Assembly: GCF_002086515.1 (NCBI RefSeq)
Contig: NZ_MVHH01000012.1
Span: 1-64,000 of the forward strand
DNA: 64,000 bases
From: Mycolicibacter arupensis
GTDB lineage: Bacteria; Actinomycetota; Actinomycetes; Mycobacteriales; Mycobacteriaceae
Direction of reading: 5' to 3'
Shown here: positions 8,554 to 17,996 of the stretch, piece by piece
Position numbering within the stretch: position 1 is the stretch's first letter
Layout of the letters: every line of letters starts with the position of its first letter
Notes under the pieces: model-generated
Told to the model about the DNA's origin: nothing
What the model saw: only the letters and a program-made list of their open reading frames with translations
Databases searched by the model: none
Program-made: the position numbers and the translations under genes

Positions 8554-9438
8554 CTAAACGACTCGGGTTCCGGGGGTGCCCTCCGGCTCGATCGGGGCCG
8601 GCTCCAGGGTGGAGTGGCGTGCTCGGCGCAATCGCCGCTCCAGACCGAAGGCGCCCGCAGACAGCACCAGATTTCCGCTGATCATCAGCGCCGCAATCAC
8701 CAGCAGCGCAGGAAGGTAGTTGCTGTATTGGGAGCCAACGACGGTGCCTTGGCGCACCATCTCCACAAATGTGATCTGGTAACCGATCGCGGTGTCTTTG
8801 AGCACCACCACCAGTTGTGACACCAACACCGGCAACATCGCGGTGACGGCCTGCGGCAGCAGTACCAGCCACATCGACTTGCCCCAGCCCAAACCCAGCG
8901 CGGCGGCCGCCTCGCCCTGCCCGCGGGGCAGGGCGTTGACTCCAGCCCGCACGATCTCGGCTATGACGGCGCCGTTGTAGAGGGTGAGGCCGGTGACCAC
9001 GCCGGCCAATGCGATCTGTTGCGGCGGAAAGACATTGAGCAGGCCATAGACGAAATAGGCGAAGATCATCATGATCAGCACCGGAATAGCGCGAAAGAAC
9101 TCCACTGTCGCCGCACAGGCCCAGCGCACCGTCCTGCTCGGTGACAGGCGGCCGATTCCGAGCGCGACCCCCAGGATCAGCGCGAGCCCGATAGACCAGG
9201 CCGCTGCGGTCAGGGTGCCTGCCACCCCCGGCAAGACATAAGTCCGCCACAGATCCGTGGTGAGAAACGGCGTCCATTTCTGGGCGGTCAGTTGGCCTTT
9301 GGCGGACAGCCGCGAGTACACGAGCCACCCCAGCAGTCCCGCCGCCACTACCGTTGCTGCCGACATGGCGTGATAACGGACGCGGGCCCGCGGACCCGGG
9401 GTGTCGAACAGCACCGTCGCCCGCGGCGCGGACCTCAC
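8554..9438 (-). CDS. Amino acid ABC transporter permease (GluD-type)
   Basis: This 294-residue permease has about five or six membrane helices and the cytoplasmic EAA loop (GEAAAALGLGWGKSMWLVLLPQA) that docks to the ATPase. The start overlaps the gluC-type stop by 4 bases. It is the last gene of a four-gene importer whose order (ATPase, binding protein, two permeases) matches gluABCD of Corynebacterium. The C-terminal tail is Arg- and Pro-rich. Confidence 0.88.
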   Translation of the reverse strand: MRSAPRATVLFDTPGPRARVRYHAMSAATVVAAGLLGWLVYSRLSAKGQLTAQKWTPFLTTDLWRTYVLPGVAGTLTAAAWSIGLALILGVALGIGRLSPSRTVRWACAATVEFFRAIPVLIMMIFAYFVYGLLNVFPPQQIALAGVVTGLTLYNGAVIAEIVRAGVNALPRGQGEAAAALGLGWGKSMWLVLLPQAVTAMLPVLVSQLVVVLKDTAIGYQITFVEMVRQGTVVGSQYSNYLPALLVIAALMISGNLVLSAGAFGLERRLRRARHSTLEPAPIEPEGTPGTRVV

Positions 9439-10112
9439 CGCGACACCGCCCAGCGTCGGTCCAGGTACCCGAATACCAGGCCTAGGGGCAACGTCAGCAG
9501 GACAAAACCCGTCGCGAAAACCGCGCCCACCCCGAGCAGGGCTGCGGTGTTCTCCGTCATCGATTTCATCAGTAGGGCAGCCTCAGCGACGCCGATCGCC
9601 GAGGCCAGCGTCGTGTTCTTCGTCAGCGCGATGAACACCGACCCGAGCGGGATGATCACCGCTCGAAACGCTTGGGGAAGCAGGATGATCCGAAGATTCT
9701 GGGTGAAGCTCAGGCCCAACGATCGGGCGGCCTCGGCCTGGCCGATCCCCACGGTGTTGACGCCGGAGCGCACCGCCTCGCAGACGAAGGACGCCGTATA
9801 CACGCCCAGCCCCAGCACCGCCAGACGGAAGTTGCTGTCATCGACCGACGTCGGAGACTTTGGGTCGCTCAACGACACTCCCAGTGTCTGCGCCAGTCCG
9901 AAGGAGCACAGCAGCAACAACAGGGTCAGGGGAGTGTTGCGCACCAGGTGGACGTAGCTGCCACCGAGCCACCTGAGCACCGGAACCGGAGCCAGGCGCA
10001 TCGCCGCCAAGCCAGTGCCCAAGAGAAGCGCAAGCGTCCCAGAAAGAACTGCCAATTCCACTGTGACGGTGAATGATTGGAAAATCTGGCCGCGATAATC
10101 GGTAAGCATCAT
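9435..10112 (-). CDS. Amino acid ABC transporter permease (GluC-type)
   Basis: This 225-residue HisM/GlnP-family permease has about five hydrophobic helices and the EAA loop EAARSLGLSFTQNLRIILLP. It overlaps the genes on both sides by 4 bases, indicating translational coupling. With the GluD-type protein it would form a heterodimeric channel. Confidence 0.88.
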   Translation of the reverse strand: MMLTDYRGQIFQSFTVTVELAVLSGTLALLLGTGLAAMRLAPVPVLRWLGGSYVHLVRNTPLTLLLLLCSFGLAQTLGVSLSDPKSPTSVDDSNFRLAVLGLGVYTASFVCEAVRSGVNTVGIGQAEAARSLGLSFTQNLRIILLPQAFRAVIIPLGSVFIALTKNTTLASAIGVAEAALLMKSMTENTAALLGVGAVFATGFVLLTLPLGLVFGYLDRRWAVSR

Positions 10113-10930
10113 CGACTGATCTGGGGCGGCTCGGGCATCGGGAACCCGGCGGGGCCGAAGTTGTCCTGGAACGCGGCCTGCCAGGAGCCGTCCCGTTTCA
10201 TCTCTTCGAGCGCCTCGTTGATGCGCTGTCGCAGTCCCTCATTGCCCTTATGCACCCCGATGCCGTAGAGCTCTTGGGAGAAGCGGTCACCGACCAGCTT
10301 AAAGATCCCGGGGTTCTGTGCCGCGTAGCCGGCCAGAATGACATCGTCAGTGGTCACCGCGTCGATAGCGCCATTGCGCAGCGCCTCCACACAGGCCGAG
10401 TAGGTGTCGTAGCGCTGCAGTTGCACACCCGGGTAGCGGTCCTTGATCCGTTGGGCTGGGGTGGAACCCGACACCGAACACAACTTCTTGTTCCGGTGCA
10501 GGGACGCGGTGCCGTCGATCTCGGTGTTGTCGGCGCGCACCAGCAATGACTGCCCCGTAAGCAGGTAGGGACCGGCGAAATCGACCTTCTGGCGACGGGA
10601 ATCGGTGATCGAATAGGTGGCCACCACGAAGTCGACCTGGCCGTTGCGCAGCAGCATCTCGCGCTGAGCCGATGGTGCTTCGATCCAGGTGATGCGGTCG
10701 GGCGGGTAGCCCAGCCGCGCCGCGATGTAGCGGGCCACTTCGACGTCGAATCCGCCCAGCGAGCCGTCAGGCCTCTTGACGCTCAACCCGGGCTGGTCGA
10801 ACTTGACGCCGATAGTGATGTTGTCGCTGTCGTGAGGGCTACAGCCCCCCGCGAAGATCGCCAGCGCCGACGCCACCGTGAGAGCTGCACAGACGCGCGC
10901 GAGCAGGTGCAGGGGTCGGGCCGTGCGCAT
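10109..10930 (-). CDS. Amino acid ABC transporter substrate-binding lipoprotein (GluB-type)
   Basis: This 273-residue SBP_bac_3 protein has a lipoprotein signal peptide ending at the lipobox around AGGC (Cys at about residue 30). The mature protein has the ligand-binding fold, including VKRPDGSLGGFDVEVARYIA and QREMLLRNGQVDFVVATYS. Gene order points to glutamate, glutamine or aspartate, but the ligand is inferred. Its ATG shares one base with the stop of the ATPase gene. Confidence 0.88.
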   Translation of the reverse strand: MRTARPLHLLARVCAALTVASALAIFAGGCSPHDSDNITIGVKFDQPGLSVKRPDGSLGGFDVEVARYIAARLGYPPDRITWIEAPSAQREMLLRNGQVDFVVATYSITDSRRQKVDFAGPYLLTGQSLLVRADNTEIDGTASLHRNKKLCSVSGSTPAQRIKDRYPGVQLQRYDTYSACVEALRNGAIDAVTTDDVILAGYAAQNPGIFKLVGDRFSQELYGIGVHKGNEGLRQRINEALEEMKRDGSWQAAFQDNFGPAGFPMPEPPQISR

Positions 10931-11688
10931 CAGTGATCGAGGACCTTCGCGAGGAAATCCTGGGCTCGTGCAGACTTCGGCGTGCCGAAGAACTCGGCGG
11001 GCGCGGCTTCCTCGACGATGGCGCCGTCGGCCATGAAAATCACCCGGTCGGCGGCGCGGCGGGCGAAGCCCATCTCGTGCGTCACCACCACCATGGTCAT
11101 CCCGTCGTCGGCCAGCGTGGCCATCACATCGAGCACTTCGCTGATCATCTCCGGGTCCAGTGCGCTGGTCGGTTCATCGAACAACATCACCTTGGGGCTC
11201 ATGGCCAACGAACGTGCGATCGCGACCCGCTGCTGCTGTCCGCCGGACAACTGCGCGGGGTGCTTGTCGGCCTGATCGGCCACCCCGACCCGCTCCAACA
11301 GCGCCATTGCCTGACGTTGAGCCTGCGCGCGGGGCATCTTGTGCACCTTCATCGGTGCCAGTGTGACGTTGTCGAGGATGGTCTTGTGTGGAAATAAGTT
11401 GAACGATTGGAACACCATGCCGACTTGCGCGCGCAGCCGGGCAAGCGCCGCGCCTTCGGCCGGAAGCGGCTGTCCGTCGACGGTGATCACACCGGAGTCG
11501 ATGACTTCGAGCCTGTTGATGGTGCGGCACAGGGTGGATTTACCCGACCCTGAGGGGCCGAGGATCGCCACTACCTCGCCACGGGCGACTTCCAGGCTGA
11601 TGTCTTTGAGGACATGCAACCCGCCGAAGTACTTGTTGACGTCTCGGAAGGCGATCATCGGCACCGAATCCGGTTCGCCGCTGGTCAT
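10930..11688 (-). CDS. Amino acid ABC transporter ATP-binding protein (GluA-type)
   Basis: This 252-residue ABC ATPase of the GlnQ/GluA group has Walker [10 protein letters not shown], signature LSGGQQQR, Walker B VMLFDEP and the H-loop VTHEM. It is the first gene of the gluABCD-type operon and is divergent from miaB. The ATG at 11688 has no ribosome site but has TAGGGT 8 bases upstream, fitting a leaderless start; the ATG at 11658 is an alternative. Confidence 0.92.
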   Translation of the reverse strand: MTSGEPDSVPMIAFRDVNKYFGGLHVLKDISLEVARGEVVAILGPSGSGKSTLCRTINRLEVIDSGVITVDGQPLPAEGAALARLRAQVGMVFQSFNLFPHKTILDNVTLAPMKVHKMPRAQAQRQAMALLERVGVADQADKHPAQLSGGQQQRVAIARSLAMSPKVMLFDEPTSALDPEMISEVLDVMATLADDGMTMVVVTHEMGFARRAADRVIFMADGAIVEEAAPAEFFGTPKSARAQDFLAKVLDH

Positions 11689-11696
11689 GGCATATG

Positions 11697-11702
11697 ACCC
11701 TA
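11697..11702 (-). promoter_or_regulatory. Putative leaderless -10 element of the gluABCD-type operon
   Basis: TAGGGT on the minus strand ends 8 bases before the ATG at 11688; no Shine-Dalgarno is present. Confidence 0.45.
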
Positions 11703-11764
11703 CCCAGGAAGCCGCCGCGCGGGCGCAGCTATCGGCGGGGTCACTCCCAACTACTGGGCCGCCG

Positions 11765-11770
11765 TACCAT
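11765..11770 (+). promoter_or_regulatory. Putative leaderless -10 element of miaB
   Basis: TACCAT fits TANNNT and lies 7 bases before the GTG at 11778, which would itself be the transcription start. Confidence 0.5.
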
Positions 11771-11777
11771 AGTGCGG

Positions 11778-13244
11778 GTGAGTTCGCCGGTGATTTCCGA
11801 ACAGATGCGCACCTATGAAGTGCGCACTTACGGCTGCCAGATGAATGTTCACGATTCCGAACGCATAGCCGGAATGCTCGAACAAGCCGGCTATCGCCGT
11901 GCGTCCGGCGATGCCGACGCCGACTTGGTGGTGTTCAACACCTGCGCGGTCCGGGAGAACGCCGACAACAAGCTCTACGGCAATCTGAGCCACCTGGCAC
12001 CCAACAAGCGCAGCAACCCCGACATGCAGATCGCCGTCGGTGGCTGCCTGGCGCAGAAGGACAAGGACAGCGTCCTGAGTCGCGCGCCGTGGGTGGACGT
12101 CGTCTTCGGCACGCACAACCTGGGCTCTCTGCCCGCCCTGCTGGAGCGCGCCCGGCACAACCGCAGCGCGCAGGTCGAGATCGTCGAATCGCTGCGCGAG
12201 TTCCCGTCGTCCCTGCCCGCCGCGCGGGACTCGGCCTATTCGGCCTGGGTGTCGATCTCGGTGGGCTGCAACAACAGCTGCACCTTCTGCATCGTGCCGT
12301 CCTTGCGCGGTCGTGAAGTGGACCGCAGCCCGGAAGACATCCTTGCCGAGGTGCGGGCGTTGGCCGCAGAAGGTGTTCTTGAGGTGACCCTGCTGGGCCA
12401 GAACGTCAATGCCTACGGTGTCTCTTTCGCCGACCCGGACATGCCGCGCGACCGCGGAGCATTCGCGTCGCTGTTACGGGCCTGCGGCGACATCGACGGC
12501 CTGGAGCGGGTTCGATTCACCTCTCCGCACCCGGCGGAATTCACCGACGACGTCATCGAGGCGATGGCGCAGACCCCCAATGTGTGTCCCACACTGCACA
12601 TGCCGTTGCAGTCCGGTTCCGACTCGGTGTTGCGGGCGATGCGCCGCTCGTACCGGGCGGAGCGTTACCTGGGCATTCTCGACCGGGTTCGGGCCGCCAT
12701 CCCAGACGCGGCCATCACCACCGACCTCATCGTCGGGTTCCCGGGTGAGACCGAGCAGGATTTCGCCGAGACACTCGAGGTGGTGGCAGCGTCTCGGTTC
12801 TCGGCGGCGTTCACCTTCCAGTACTCCAAGCGGCCTGGAACGCCGGCCGCCGAGCTTCCCGACCAGGTGCCCAAAGAAGTCGTCCAGCAACGTTACGACC
12901 GGCTGATCGAGCTGCAGGAGCAGATCTCGTGGGATGAGAACCGGGCACAGATCGGGCGCACCGTGGAACTGCTGGTGGCGGTCGGCGAGGGGCGTAAAGA
13001 CGCACAGACAGCGCGGATGAGCGGTCGTGCGCGTGACGGCCGGTTGGTGCACTTCGCCCCGGGAGCCGCGCAGGTGCGTCCCGGCGATGTGGTGACCACG
13101 ACCATCACCGGTGCGGCGCCGCATCACCTGCTGGCCGACGGTGCGCTGCTGAGTCACCGGCGGACCCGAGCGGGCGACCTGCATGCGAAACCGGCGCCCG
13201 GCGTCGGACTTGGCATGCCCAAGATGCCGGAGGCGGCGCGATGA
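11778..13244 (+). CDS. miaB: tRNA-2-methylthio-N6-isopentenyladenosine37 synthase MiaB
   Basis: This 488-residue radical-SAM methylthiotransferase adds a methylthio group to i6A37 of tRNA, acting after MiaA (17993). C20, C56 and C90 ligate the auxiliary cluster in the N-terminal UPF0004 domain. C164, C168 and C171 (CNNSCTFC) bind the SAM cluster. A TRAM domain closes the protein. GTG at 11778 is chosen over the ATG at 11805 because homologues extend upstream and a -10 sits 7 bases before it. The gene overlaps the next by 4 bases. Confidence 0.95.
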   Translation: MSSPVISEQMRTYEVRTYGCQMNVHDSERIAGMLEQAGYRRASGDADADLVVFNTCAVRENADNKLYGNLSHLAPNKRSNPDMQIAVGGCLAQKDKDSVLSRAPWVDVVFGTHNLGSLPALLERARHNRSAQVEIVESLREFPSSLPAARDSAYSAWVSISVGCNNSCTFCIVPSLRGREVDRSPEDILAEVRALAAEGVLEVTLLGQNVNAYGVSFADPDMPRDRGAFASLLRACGDIDGLERVRFTSPHPAEFTDDVIEAMAQTPNVCPTLHMPLQSGSDSVLRAMRRSYRAERYLGILDRVRAAIPDAAITTDLIVGFPGETEQDFAETLEVVAASRFSAAFTFQYSKRPGTPAAELPDQVPKEVVQQRYDRLIELQEQISWDENRAQIGRTVELLVAVGEGRKDAQTARMSGRARDGRLVHFAPGAAQVRPGDVVTTTITGAAPHHLLADGALLSHRRTRAGDLHAKPAPGVGLGMPKMPEAAR

Positions 13245-13837
13245 AGGGCAAGAAGCAACATCGGCACGACTTCGAGGCGTACCGCGCCGACATCGAAGCC
13301 GCCGAGCGCCGCGTTGCCGGCGAGATCGATCCCGGTGGCAGGGGACTGGTCGTTGCGATCTGCGTGTTTGTGTTGCTGGGGGCGTTCCTGCTGCCGCACA
13401 CCGGTTCGGTGCGCGGGTGGGATGTGCTGTTCCCCGGCAGCGGTACCGACAGGGCCCTGTTGACGCTGCCCTCGCGGCTGTTCATGTGGTTGGCGTTGGT
13501 GTTCGGCGTCGGCTTCTCGCTGCTGGCGCTGGTGACCCGGCGCTGGACCGTGGCCTGGGTGGCGCTGGCGGGTTCGGCGATCGCCAGCGCCGTCGGACTG
13601 TTGGCCGTGTGGTCCCGTCAGACTGCCGTGCAGGGCCATCCGGGCCCGGGCATCGGGCTGATCCTGGCCTGGATCACCTTGATCGTGCTGACGTTTCACT
13701 GGGCGCGTGTGGTGTGGTCACGCACGGCTGTGCAACTTGCCGCCGAGGCCGAGCGCCGACGCAGCACCGCGGAGCTGCAGTCGAGAAACCTGCTGGAAGA
13801 CCTCAGCCGCCCCGAGGATCAGCCACCGGGCCAGTGA
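13241..13837 (+). CDS. Conserved mycobacterial membrane protein (Rv2732c-like)
   Basis: This 198-residue protein has a basic soluble N-terminus ([25 protein letters not shown]), four hydrophobic helices between about residues 35 and 160, and a charged C-terminal helix. The ATG overlaps the miaB stop by 4 bases, so it is co-translated with miaB. Its function is unknown; the position matches Rv2732c. Confidence 0.82.
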   Translation: MKGKKQHRHDFEAYRADIEAAERRVAGEIDPGGRGLVVAICVFVLLGAFLLPHTGSVRGWDVLFPGSGTDRALLTLPSRLFMWLALVFGVGFSLLALVTRRWTVAWVALAGSAIASAVGLLAVWSRQTAVQGHPGPGIGLILAWITLIVLTFHWARVVWSRTAVQLAAEAERRRSTAELQSRNLLEDLSRPEDQPPGQ

Positions 13838-13852
13838 CGCCCGAACACGACG

Positions 13853-15184
13853 TCAGCGTCGGTTGAGCGCCTTTTCCGCGGCCTGAGCCCACTGCCGCCA
13901 TTGCTCGGCGTTGGCGGTGGCCTCCGCGGCTTCCTTCTCGCGGCCCGCAGCCAGCGCCTTTTGCGCCTGCCGCTCGAACTGTTCGGCGCGAGTGCGGAAC
14001 TGGGCAGCGCGCGCCTCGGCCTCCGGGTCGACTACGGCTGCTTCCGCGGCGGCGCCGGCGTCGCGCACCTTTTTCTCGACCGCCCGCAAACGCCGCTCCA
14101 ACTCGGCGGAACGCTCCCGCGGGGCTTTGCCCAGCGCATCCCATTTGTTGACGATCGAGCGCAGTGCGGCGCGCGCGGCGTTCTGGTTGGCCGGGTCGAT
14201 CCGTTCTGCCTCGGCGAGCAGAGCCTCTTTGGCGCTCGCGTTGGCCTCCAGCTCGGCGTCGCGTTCGGCATTGGCGGCATTGCGCGCTGCGAAGAACGTG
14301 TCCTGCGCGGCCTTGAACCTCTGCCACAGTGCCTCGTCGGCGTCCTTCGAGGCCCGCCCGGTGGCCTTCCAGCTGGCAAGCAGTTGCCGGAACGTGGCGC
14401 TGGTGGCCGCCCAGTCGGTGGAACCGGAGAGTTCCTCAGCGCGCTTGCACAGCCGTTCTTTCTCTTCCCGAGCCCCGGCTCGGCCACGGTCGAGGTCGGC
14501 GAAGTGCGACCCGCGCCGTCGGTTGAAGGCGTCCCGGGCTGCCGCATACCGCTTCCACAGTGCGTCATCGACCTTGCGATCCAGGCCGGTGATCGTGCGC
14601 CATTCATCGAGAATGGCGCGAAACCGGTCACCGGTGGCCTTCCACTGCGTCGAGTTCGCGGCCAGTTCCTCGGCCTCCGCGGCCAGCGCCTCCTTGCGGG
14701 CAGCCGCTGCCGCCCGCTTCTCGTCACGCTGCGCCCGGCCTGCGGCGGCCACAGAGTCGGCGTGATCGCTGACCGCCGCGATGCGCGCGGCCAGCGCATC
14801 CATGTCGCCGAGGACGCTGGCCGTCGGCAACTGCTCGGCCAGCGCTGCTGCGGATGCTTTGATCTTGCGCGCGTCACCCGTGCCGGAAGTCAACCGCTCC
14901 TCGAGCAGGGTCACTTCGGTGCTCAGATCGTCGTAGCGGCGGCCGAAGTGGGCGAACGCGGCGTCAGGGTCGCCGGCCTGCCAGGAGCCGATCTGTCGCT
15001 CCCCGGTCGAGGTGATCAACCACACGGTGCCGTCGTCGTCGACCCGCCCGAAGCGGTGTGGGTCAGCGGCAGGTGGTCCGACGATCACCGGGGCCGGCCT
15101 GGCACCCGGTTTGGGCCCGGGGCGCGGACCCGGGCGCGGGCCAGGGCGTGGCGTGGGGGCGGGCGAACCGCTGTCAGTGGTCAT
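13853..15184 (-). CDS. DUF349 domain protein (Rv2731-like)
   Basis: This 443-residue protein has a Pro/Gly/Arg repeat N-terminus ([16 protein letters not shown]), a short beta-rich segment, and three to four DUF349 helical repeats of about 70 residues, visible as W-K-A-T-G-R and [17 protein letters not shown]-like units. The rest is charged coiled coil. I prefer ATG 15184, preceded by AGGTG at 9 bases; GTG 15196 is also possible. It is divergent from the DMT-like genes across a region holding one palindromic element. No catalytic function is evident. Confidence 0.82.
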   Translation of the reverse strand: MTTDSGSPAPTPRPGPRPGPRPGPKPGARPAPVIVGPPAADPHRFGRVDDDGTVWLITSTGERQIGSWQAGDPDAAFAHFGRRYDDLSTEVTLLEERLTSGTGDARKIKASAAALAEQLPTASVLGDMDALAARIAAVSDHADSVAAAGRAQRDEKRAAAAARKEALAAEAEELAANSTQWKATGDRFRAILDEWRTITGLDRKVDDALWKRYAAARDAFNRRRGSHFADLDRGRAGAREEKERLCKRAEELSGSTDWAATSATFRQLLASWKATGRASKDADEALWQRFKAAQDTFFAARNAANAERDAELEANASAKEALLAEAERIDPANQNAARAALRSIVNKWDALGKAPRERSAELERRLRAVEKKVRDAGAAAEAAVVDPEAEARAAQFRTRAEQFERQAQKALAAGREKEAAEATANAEQWRQWAQAAEKALNRR

Positions 15185-15309
15185 CGCTGTCGTCACCTAA
15201 CCCTTCGCGGGATAACCCGCGCATCTGCCGCGCACCGCGGCGCCTTCGCTCTGCCAAGAAGCATTCAAGAGTATTCAAGCAGTTACCCGCCACACCGCGC
15301 CGCTAACTC

Positions 15310-15384
15310 GGCGGTTCAGCGAGGCTCGACGTAGCGGCTCGACGTTAGGAGAGGTGATGCTGGGGCCGCCAGATGGTGGGGCGG
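15310..15384 (+). repeat. Single expanded copy of the 55-bp palindromic element
   Basis: The outer arms GGCGG (15310-15314) and CCGCC (15366-15370) are retained, followed by the linker and a further GCGG. Compared with the copy at 1-65 it has an extra 12 bases that duplicate GGCTCGACGT, and the inner 3' arm has decayed to GAGAGGTG. It lies in the divergent region upstream of the gene at 15436, unlike the array at 47676 which lies between gene ends. The rest of this 250-base interval shows nothing else clear. Confidence 0.75.
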
Positions 15385-15435
15385 TAGCCTCCGCTTGTTT
15401 GTTAGCTGCGGCGCCCACAGATGCAGGAGGTCGGC

Positions 15436-16320
15436 ATGGAGAAAGAGACCGTCGTCGTTCTGCTCGCGCTCGGCGCGGCTCTGTTCGGCGCTATCAGCGA
15501 TGTGATCCAACAGCACAGCGCCCGCCGGGTCGGGGACCAGGGCATAGGGCCAGCAGCATTGTTCGCGCGTCTGTTGACCGACCGGCGCTGGTGGGTGGGC
15601 AGTCTTGCAGGGCTGGTGGCCCTGGGCCTGCAGGCGACGGCGCTCGGACTCGGATCGGTGCTGCTGGTGGAGTCGCTGCTGGTCACCTCACTGCTGTTTG
15701 CGCTGCCGTTGGGGGCCCGTCAGGCCGGCCATCGCCTGGGCAGCTGGGTCTGGATGTGGGCGGGTCTGTTGGTGGCGGCCGAGACGATCATCATCACCGT
15801 CGGCAATCCCACCGCCGGGCATGCGCGCGCCGGACTGGAGGCCTGGATCTGGGTGATCGCGGTGCTGGCCCCGACGGTGTTGCTCTGTCTCATCGGTGCG
15901 CGGGTCTACGCCGGCCGCGCATTGTCAGCGGTGCTGCTGGCCGCGGTGTCGGCCATCTCGTGGGGCATCTTCGCCGTTCTGACCAAGGGCGTGGTTGACC
16001 TGGTCAGCCACGGCCCGCGCACGCTGCTGGCCGCACCGGAGCTCTACGCCTGGGCGGCCGTCGCCCTGACCGGCGCGGTGTATCAGCAGTCGTCGTTTCG
16101 CGCCGGCGCACTGACCGCCTCGCTACCGACGCTCACCGTTCTGGAACCGACGGTGGCCGCGACGCTGGGCATCGTGCTGCTCGGTGAGGTGCTGAACCCC
16201 GGCCGCGAGGGAGTGTTCATCCTGGTGCTGGCGGTGGTCACACTCGTCGCTGCCGTTGTGGCGCTGTCGCGCGATCAGGCGGCCTCCGCGGGCAATCCGG
16301 TGATCGCGAGCGCGGCGTAG
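15436..16320 (+). CDS. DMT-superfamily-like membrane protein, first of a tandem pair
   Basis: This 294-residue protein has about ten hydrophobic helices in an EamA-like arrangement. The second half contains FRAGALTASLPTLTVLEPTVAATLG. ATG 15436 is chosen because AGGAGG lies 5 bases upstream; ATG 15421 would place that site inside the gene. It is followed by a paralogue at 16397 sharing the start (SDVIQQHSARRV against GDVIRQRSAQEI) and the FRAGALTAS segment. The transported substrate is unknown. Confidence 0.83.
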   Translation: MEKETVVVLLALGAALFGAISDVIQQHSARRVGDQGIGPAALFARLLTDRRWWVGSLAGLVALGLQATALGLGSVLLVESLLVTSLLFALPLGARQAGHRLGSWVWMWAGLLVAAETIIITVGNPTAGHARAGLEAWIWVIAVLAPTVLLCLIGARVYAGRALSAVLLAAVSAISWGIFAVLTKGVVDLVSHGPRTLLAAPELYAWAAVALTGAVYQQSSFRAGALTASLPTLTVLEPTVAATLGIVLLGEVLNPGREGVFILVLAVVTLVAAVVALSRDQAASAGNPVIASAA

Positions 16321-16396
16321 CCCGCCGGCCCCGTCGGCCTTGCTCTCCAGCCAAAAGGTGAACAGCGGGTATCGTTTGCCCTCTGAGGAGGGGGCC

Positions 16397-17314
16397 ATGT
16401 CGACAGGGAATATCCTCGCGGCGCTGCTTGCGTTATGCGCAGCCTTGGCGTCCGCTGTCGGCGACGTTATCCGCCAGCGGTCTGCCCAAGAGATCACCGA
16501 CAAGCAGGTCGGTCACCTGGAGTTGTTCTGGTTGTCACTGCGGGACCCGCGTTGGTGGGGCGGCGGGGCCGCAGCGGTGGCCAACTACGCGTTACAAGCG
16601 GTGGCGCTGGCGGTCGGATCGGTGATGCTGGTGACCGGGCTGCAGGTGACGGCACTTTTGTTCGCGCTGCCGATGTATGCGTGGATTACCCGCCGCCGGG
16701 TGACCAACTGGGAGTGGATGTGGGCCATTCTGCTGGCTTCGGCGCTCGCGGTGGTGGTGGTCGTGGGAGATCCCACCGAGGGCAAACGTCACGCGCCGGC
16801 GGCCACCTGGATCATCGTTTCGGTGGTGCTGGCCGCGGTGCTGTTCGGCTGTGTTTTCGCCGCCCGGATCTACAAGGGCCGGCCGGCGGCGGCGGTATTG
16901 CTGGCCGTGGTGGCGGGCACATCGCTGGCGGTATTCGCCCTGCTGACGAAGGTTCTGGTGGAGGTGCTCAAAGCAGACGGCTTCGCCGCGGTGCTGCGCT
17001 CGCCGACTCTCGTGCCGTGGTTGGCGGCGACCCTGGCAGGGATGATCTTCCAGCAGTCGGCGTTTCGGGCCGGCGCGCTGACGGCGTCGATGCCCACGAT
17101 GACCGTGGCCAAGCCGCTGGTCGCCAGCGCGCTGGGCGTGGTGCTGCTCAACGAGACCATTCAGGCAGGTGGACTCGAAGACGTCGCCGTCATCATCGGG
17201 GTGGTACTGATCGTGATCGCGACGGCAGCCTTGGCCCGCGGCGAGGCCGCCACCATCGTCGCCGATGCCGGAGCCGACCTGGCCGAGCCGGTGGCCGCGC
17301 CGACCAACAGCTAA
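16397..17314 (+). CDS. DMT-superfamily-like membrane protein, second of a tandem pair
   Basis: This 305-residue, ten-helix protein is a paralogue of the gene at 15436. GAGGAGGGGG lies just upstream of ATG 16397; a longer reading from 16340 lacks a ribosome site. Shared signatures include PRWWGG against RRWWVG, LQVTALLFALPMYA against LLVTSLLFALPLGA, and FRAGALTASMPTMTV. The two probably work together or arose by recent tandem duplication. Position fits Rv2729c. Confidence 0.83.
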   Translation: MSTGNILAALLALCAALASAVGDVIRQRSAQEITDKQVGHLELFWLSLRDPRWWGGGAAAVANYALQAVALAVGSVMLVTGLQVTALLFALPMYAWITRRRVTNWEWMWAILLASALAVVVVVGDPTEGKRHAPAATWIIVSVVLAAVLFGCVFAARIYKGRPAAAVLLAVVAGTSLAVFALLTKVLVEVLKADGFAAVLRSPTLVPWLAATLAGMIFQQSAFRAGALTASMPTMTVAKPLVASALGVVLLNETIQAGGLEDVAVIIGVVLIVIATAALARGEAATIVADAGADLAEPVAAPTNS

Positions 17315-17317
17315 CTT
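17312..17317 (+). promoter_or_regulatory. Putative leaderless -10 element of the gene at 17325
   Basis: TAACTT fits TANNNT and lies 7 bases before the GTG at 17325. Its first three bases are the stop codon of the preceding gene. Confidence 0.45.
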
Positions 17318-17324
17318 AGGTGCC

Positions 17325-17996
17325 GTGCTGGGACCGATAGCGATCATGCCGTCGGCGCCGGTGCTGGTGCCTGAACTGGCCGGCACCGCCGCCGACGCCG
17401 CCGAGTTGCGGGCAGCGGCACTGGCCGCCACACAGGCACTTCCGCGCAGGTGGATAGCCCTTGGCGCCGGACCCACTGCGGTATACGGGCCCCTCAGCGT
17501 CGGCAGTTTCGGGGGATTCGGCGCCGACGTCACGGTGCGTCTGTCGCCCGGTGCCGGTCCTGAACCTGGTGAGCTTCCGTTGTGCGCGTTGATCGCCGGA
17601 TGGGTGCGTGAGCAGGTCCGCCCCGACGCGGAGGTGGTCGTTCACTGCTGGGCGGAGCCGAGCGAGGCGCTGGCCTCGGGCAGGCGTCTGCGCGCCGAGC
17701 TGGACCAGGCCGCAGAGCCCATCGGCGTGCTGGTGCTCGCCGACGGTGCCAACACCTTGACCCCGGCCGCGCCGGGTGGGCATTGCCCTGCCGACGTTGA
17801 GCACCAGCGCACCCTGGACGACGCGCTGGCCGACGGCCGCGTTGCGGCGCTGGCCGAGCTGCCCGCTCAGGTCGTCGGGCGTGCGGGTTTCGCGGCCCTG
17901 GCCGGACTGGCCGGAACCGCCCCGCGCAACGTCACCCAGCTCTACCGTGACGCACCGTACGGGGTCGGCTATTTCGTGGGGATCTGGCAGCTGTGA
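17325..17996 (+). CDS. Class III extradiol dioxygenase-like protein (Rv2728c-like)
   Basis: This 223-residue protein opens [20 protein letters not shown] and contains the [12 protein letters not shown] segment, matching the mycobacterial Rv2728c group related to LigB/MEMO-type folds. I cannot see a complete set of metal-binding His residues, so enzymatic activity is doubtful. GTG 17325 is chosen on homology and the upstream -10. It overlaps miaA by 4 bases (GTGA). Confidence 0.78.
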   Translation: MLGPIAIMPSAPVLVPELAGTAADAAELRAAALAATQALPRRWIALGAGPTAVYGPLSVGSFGGFGADVTVRLSPGAGPEPGELPLCALIAGWVREQVRPDAEVVVHCWAEPSEALASGRRLRAELDQAAEPIGVLVLADGANTLTPAAPGGHCPADVEHQRTLDDALADGRVAALAELPAQVVGRAGFAALAGLAGTAPRNVTQLYRDAPYGVGYFVGIWQL

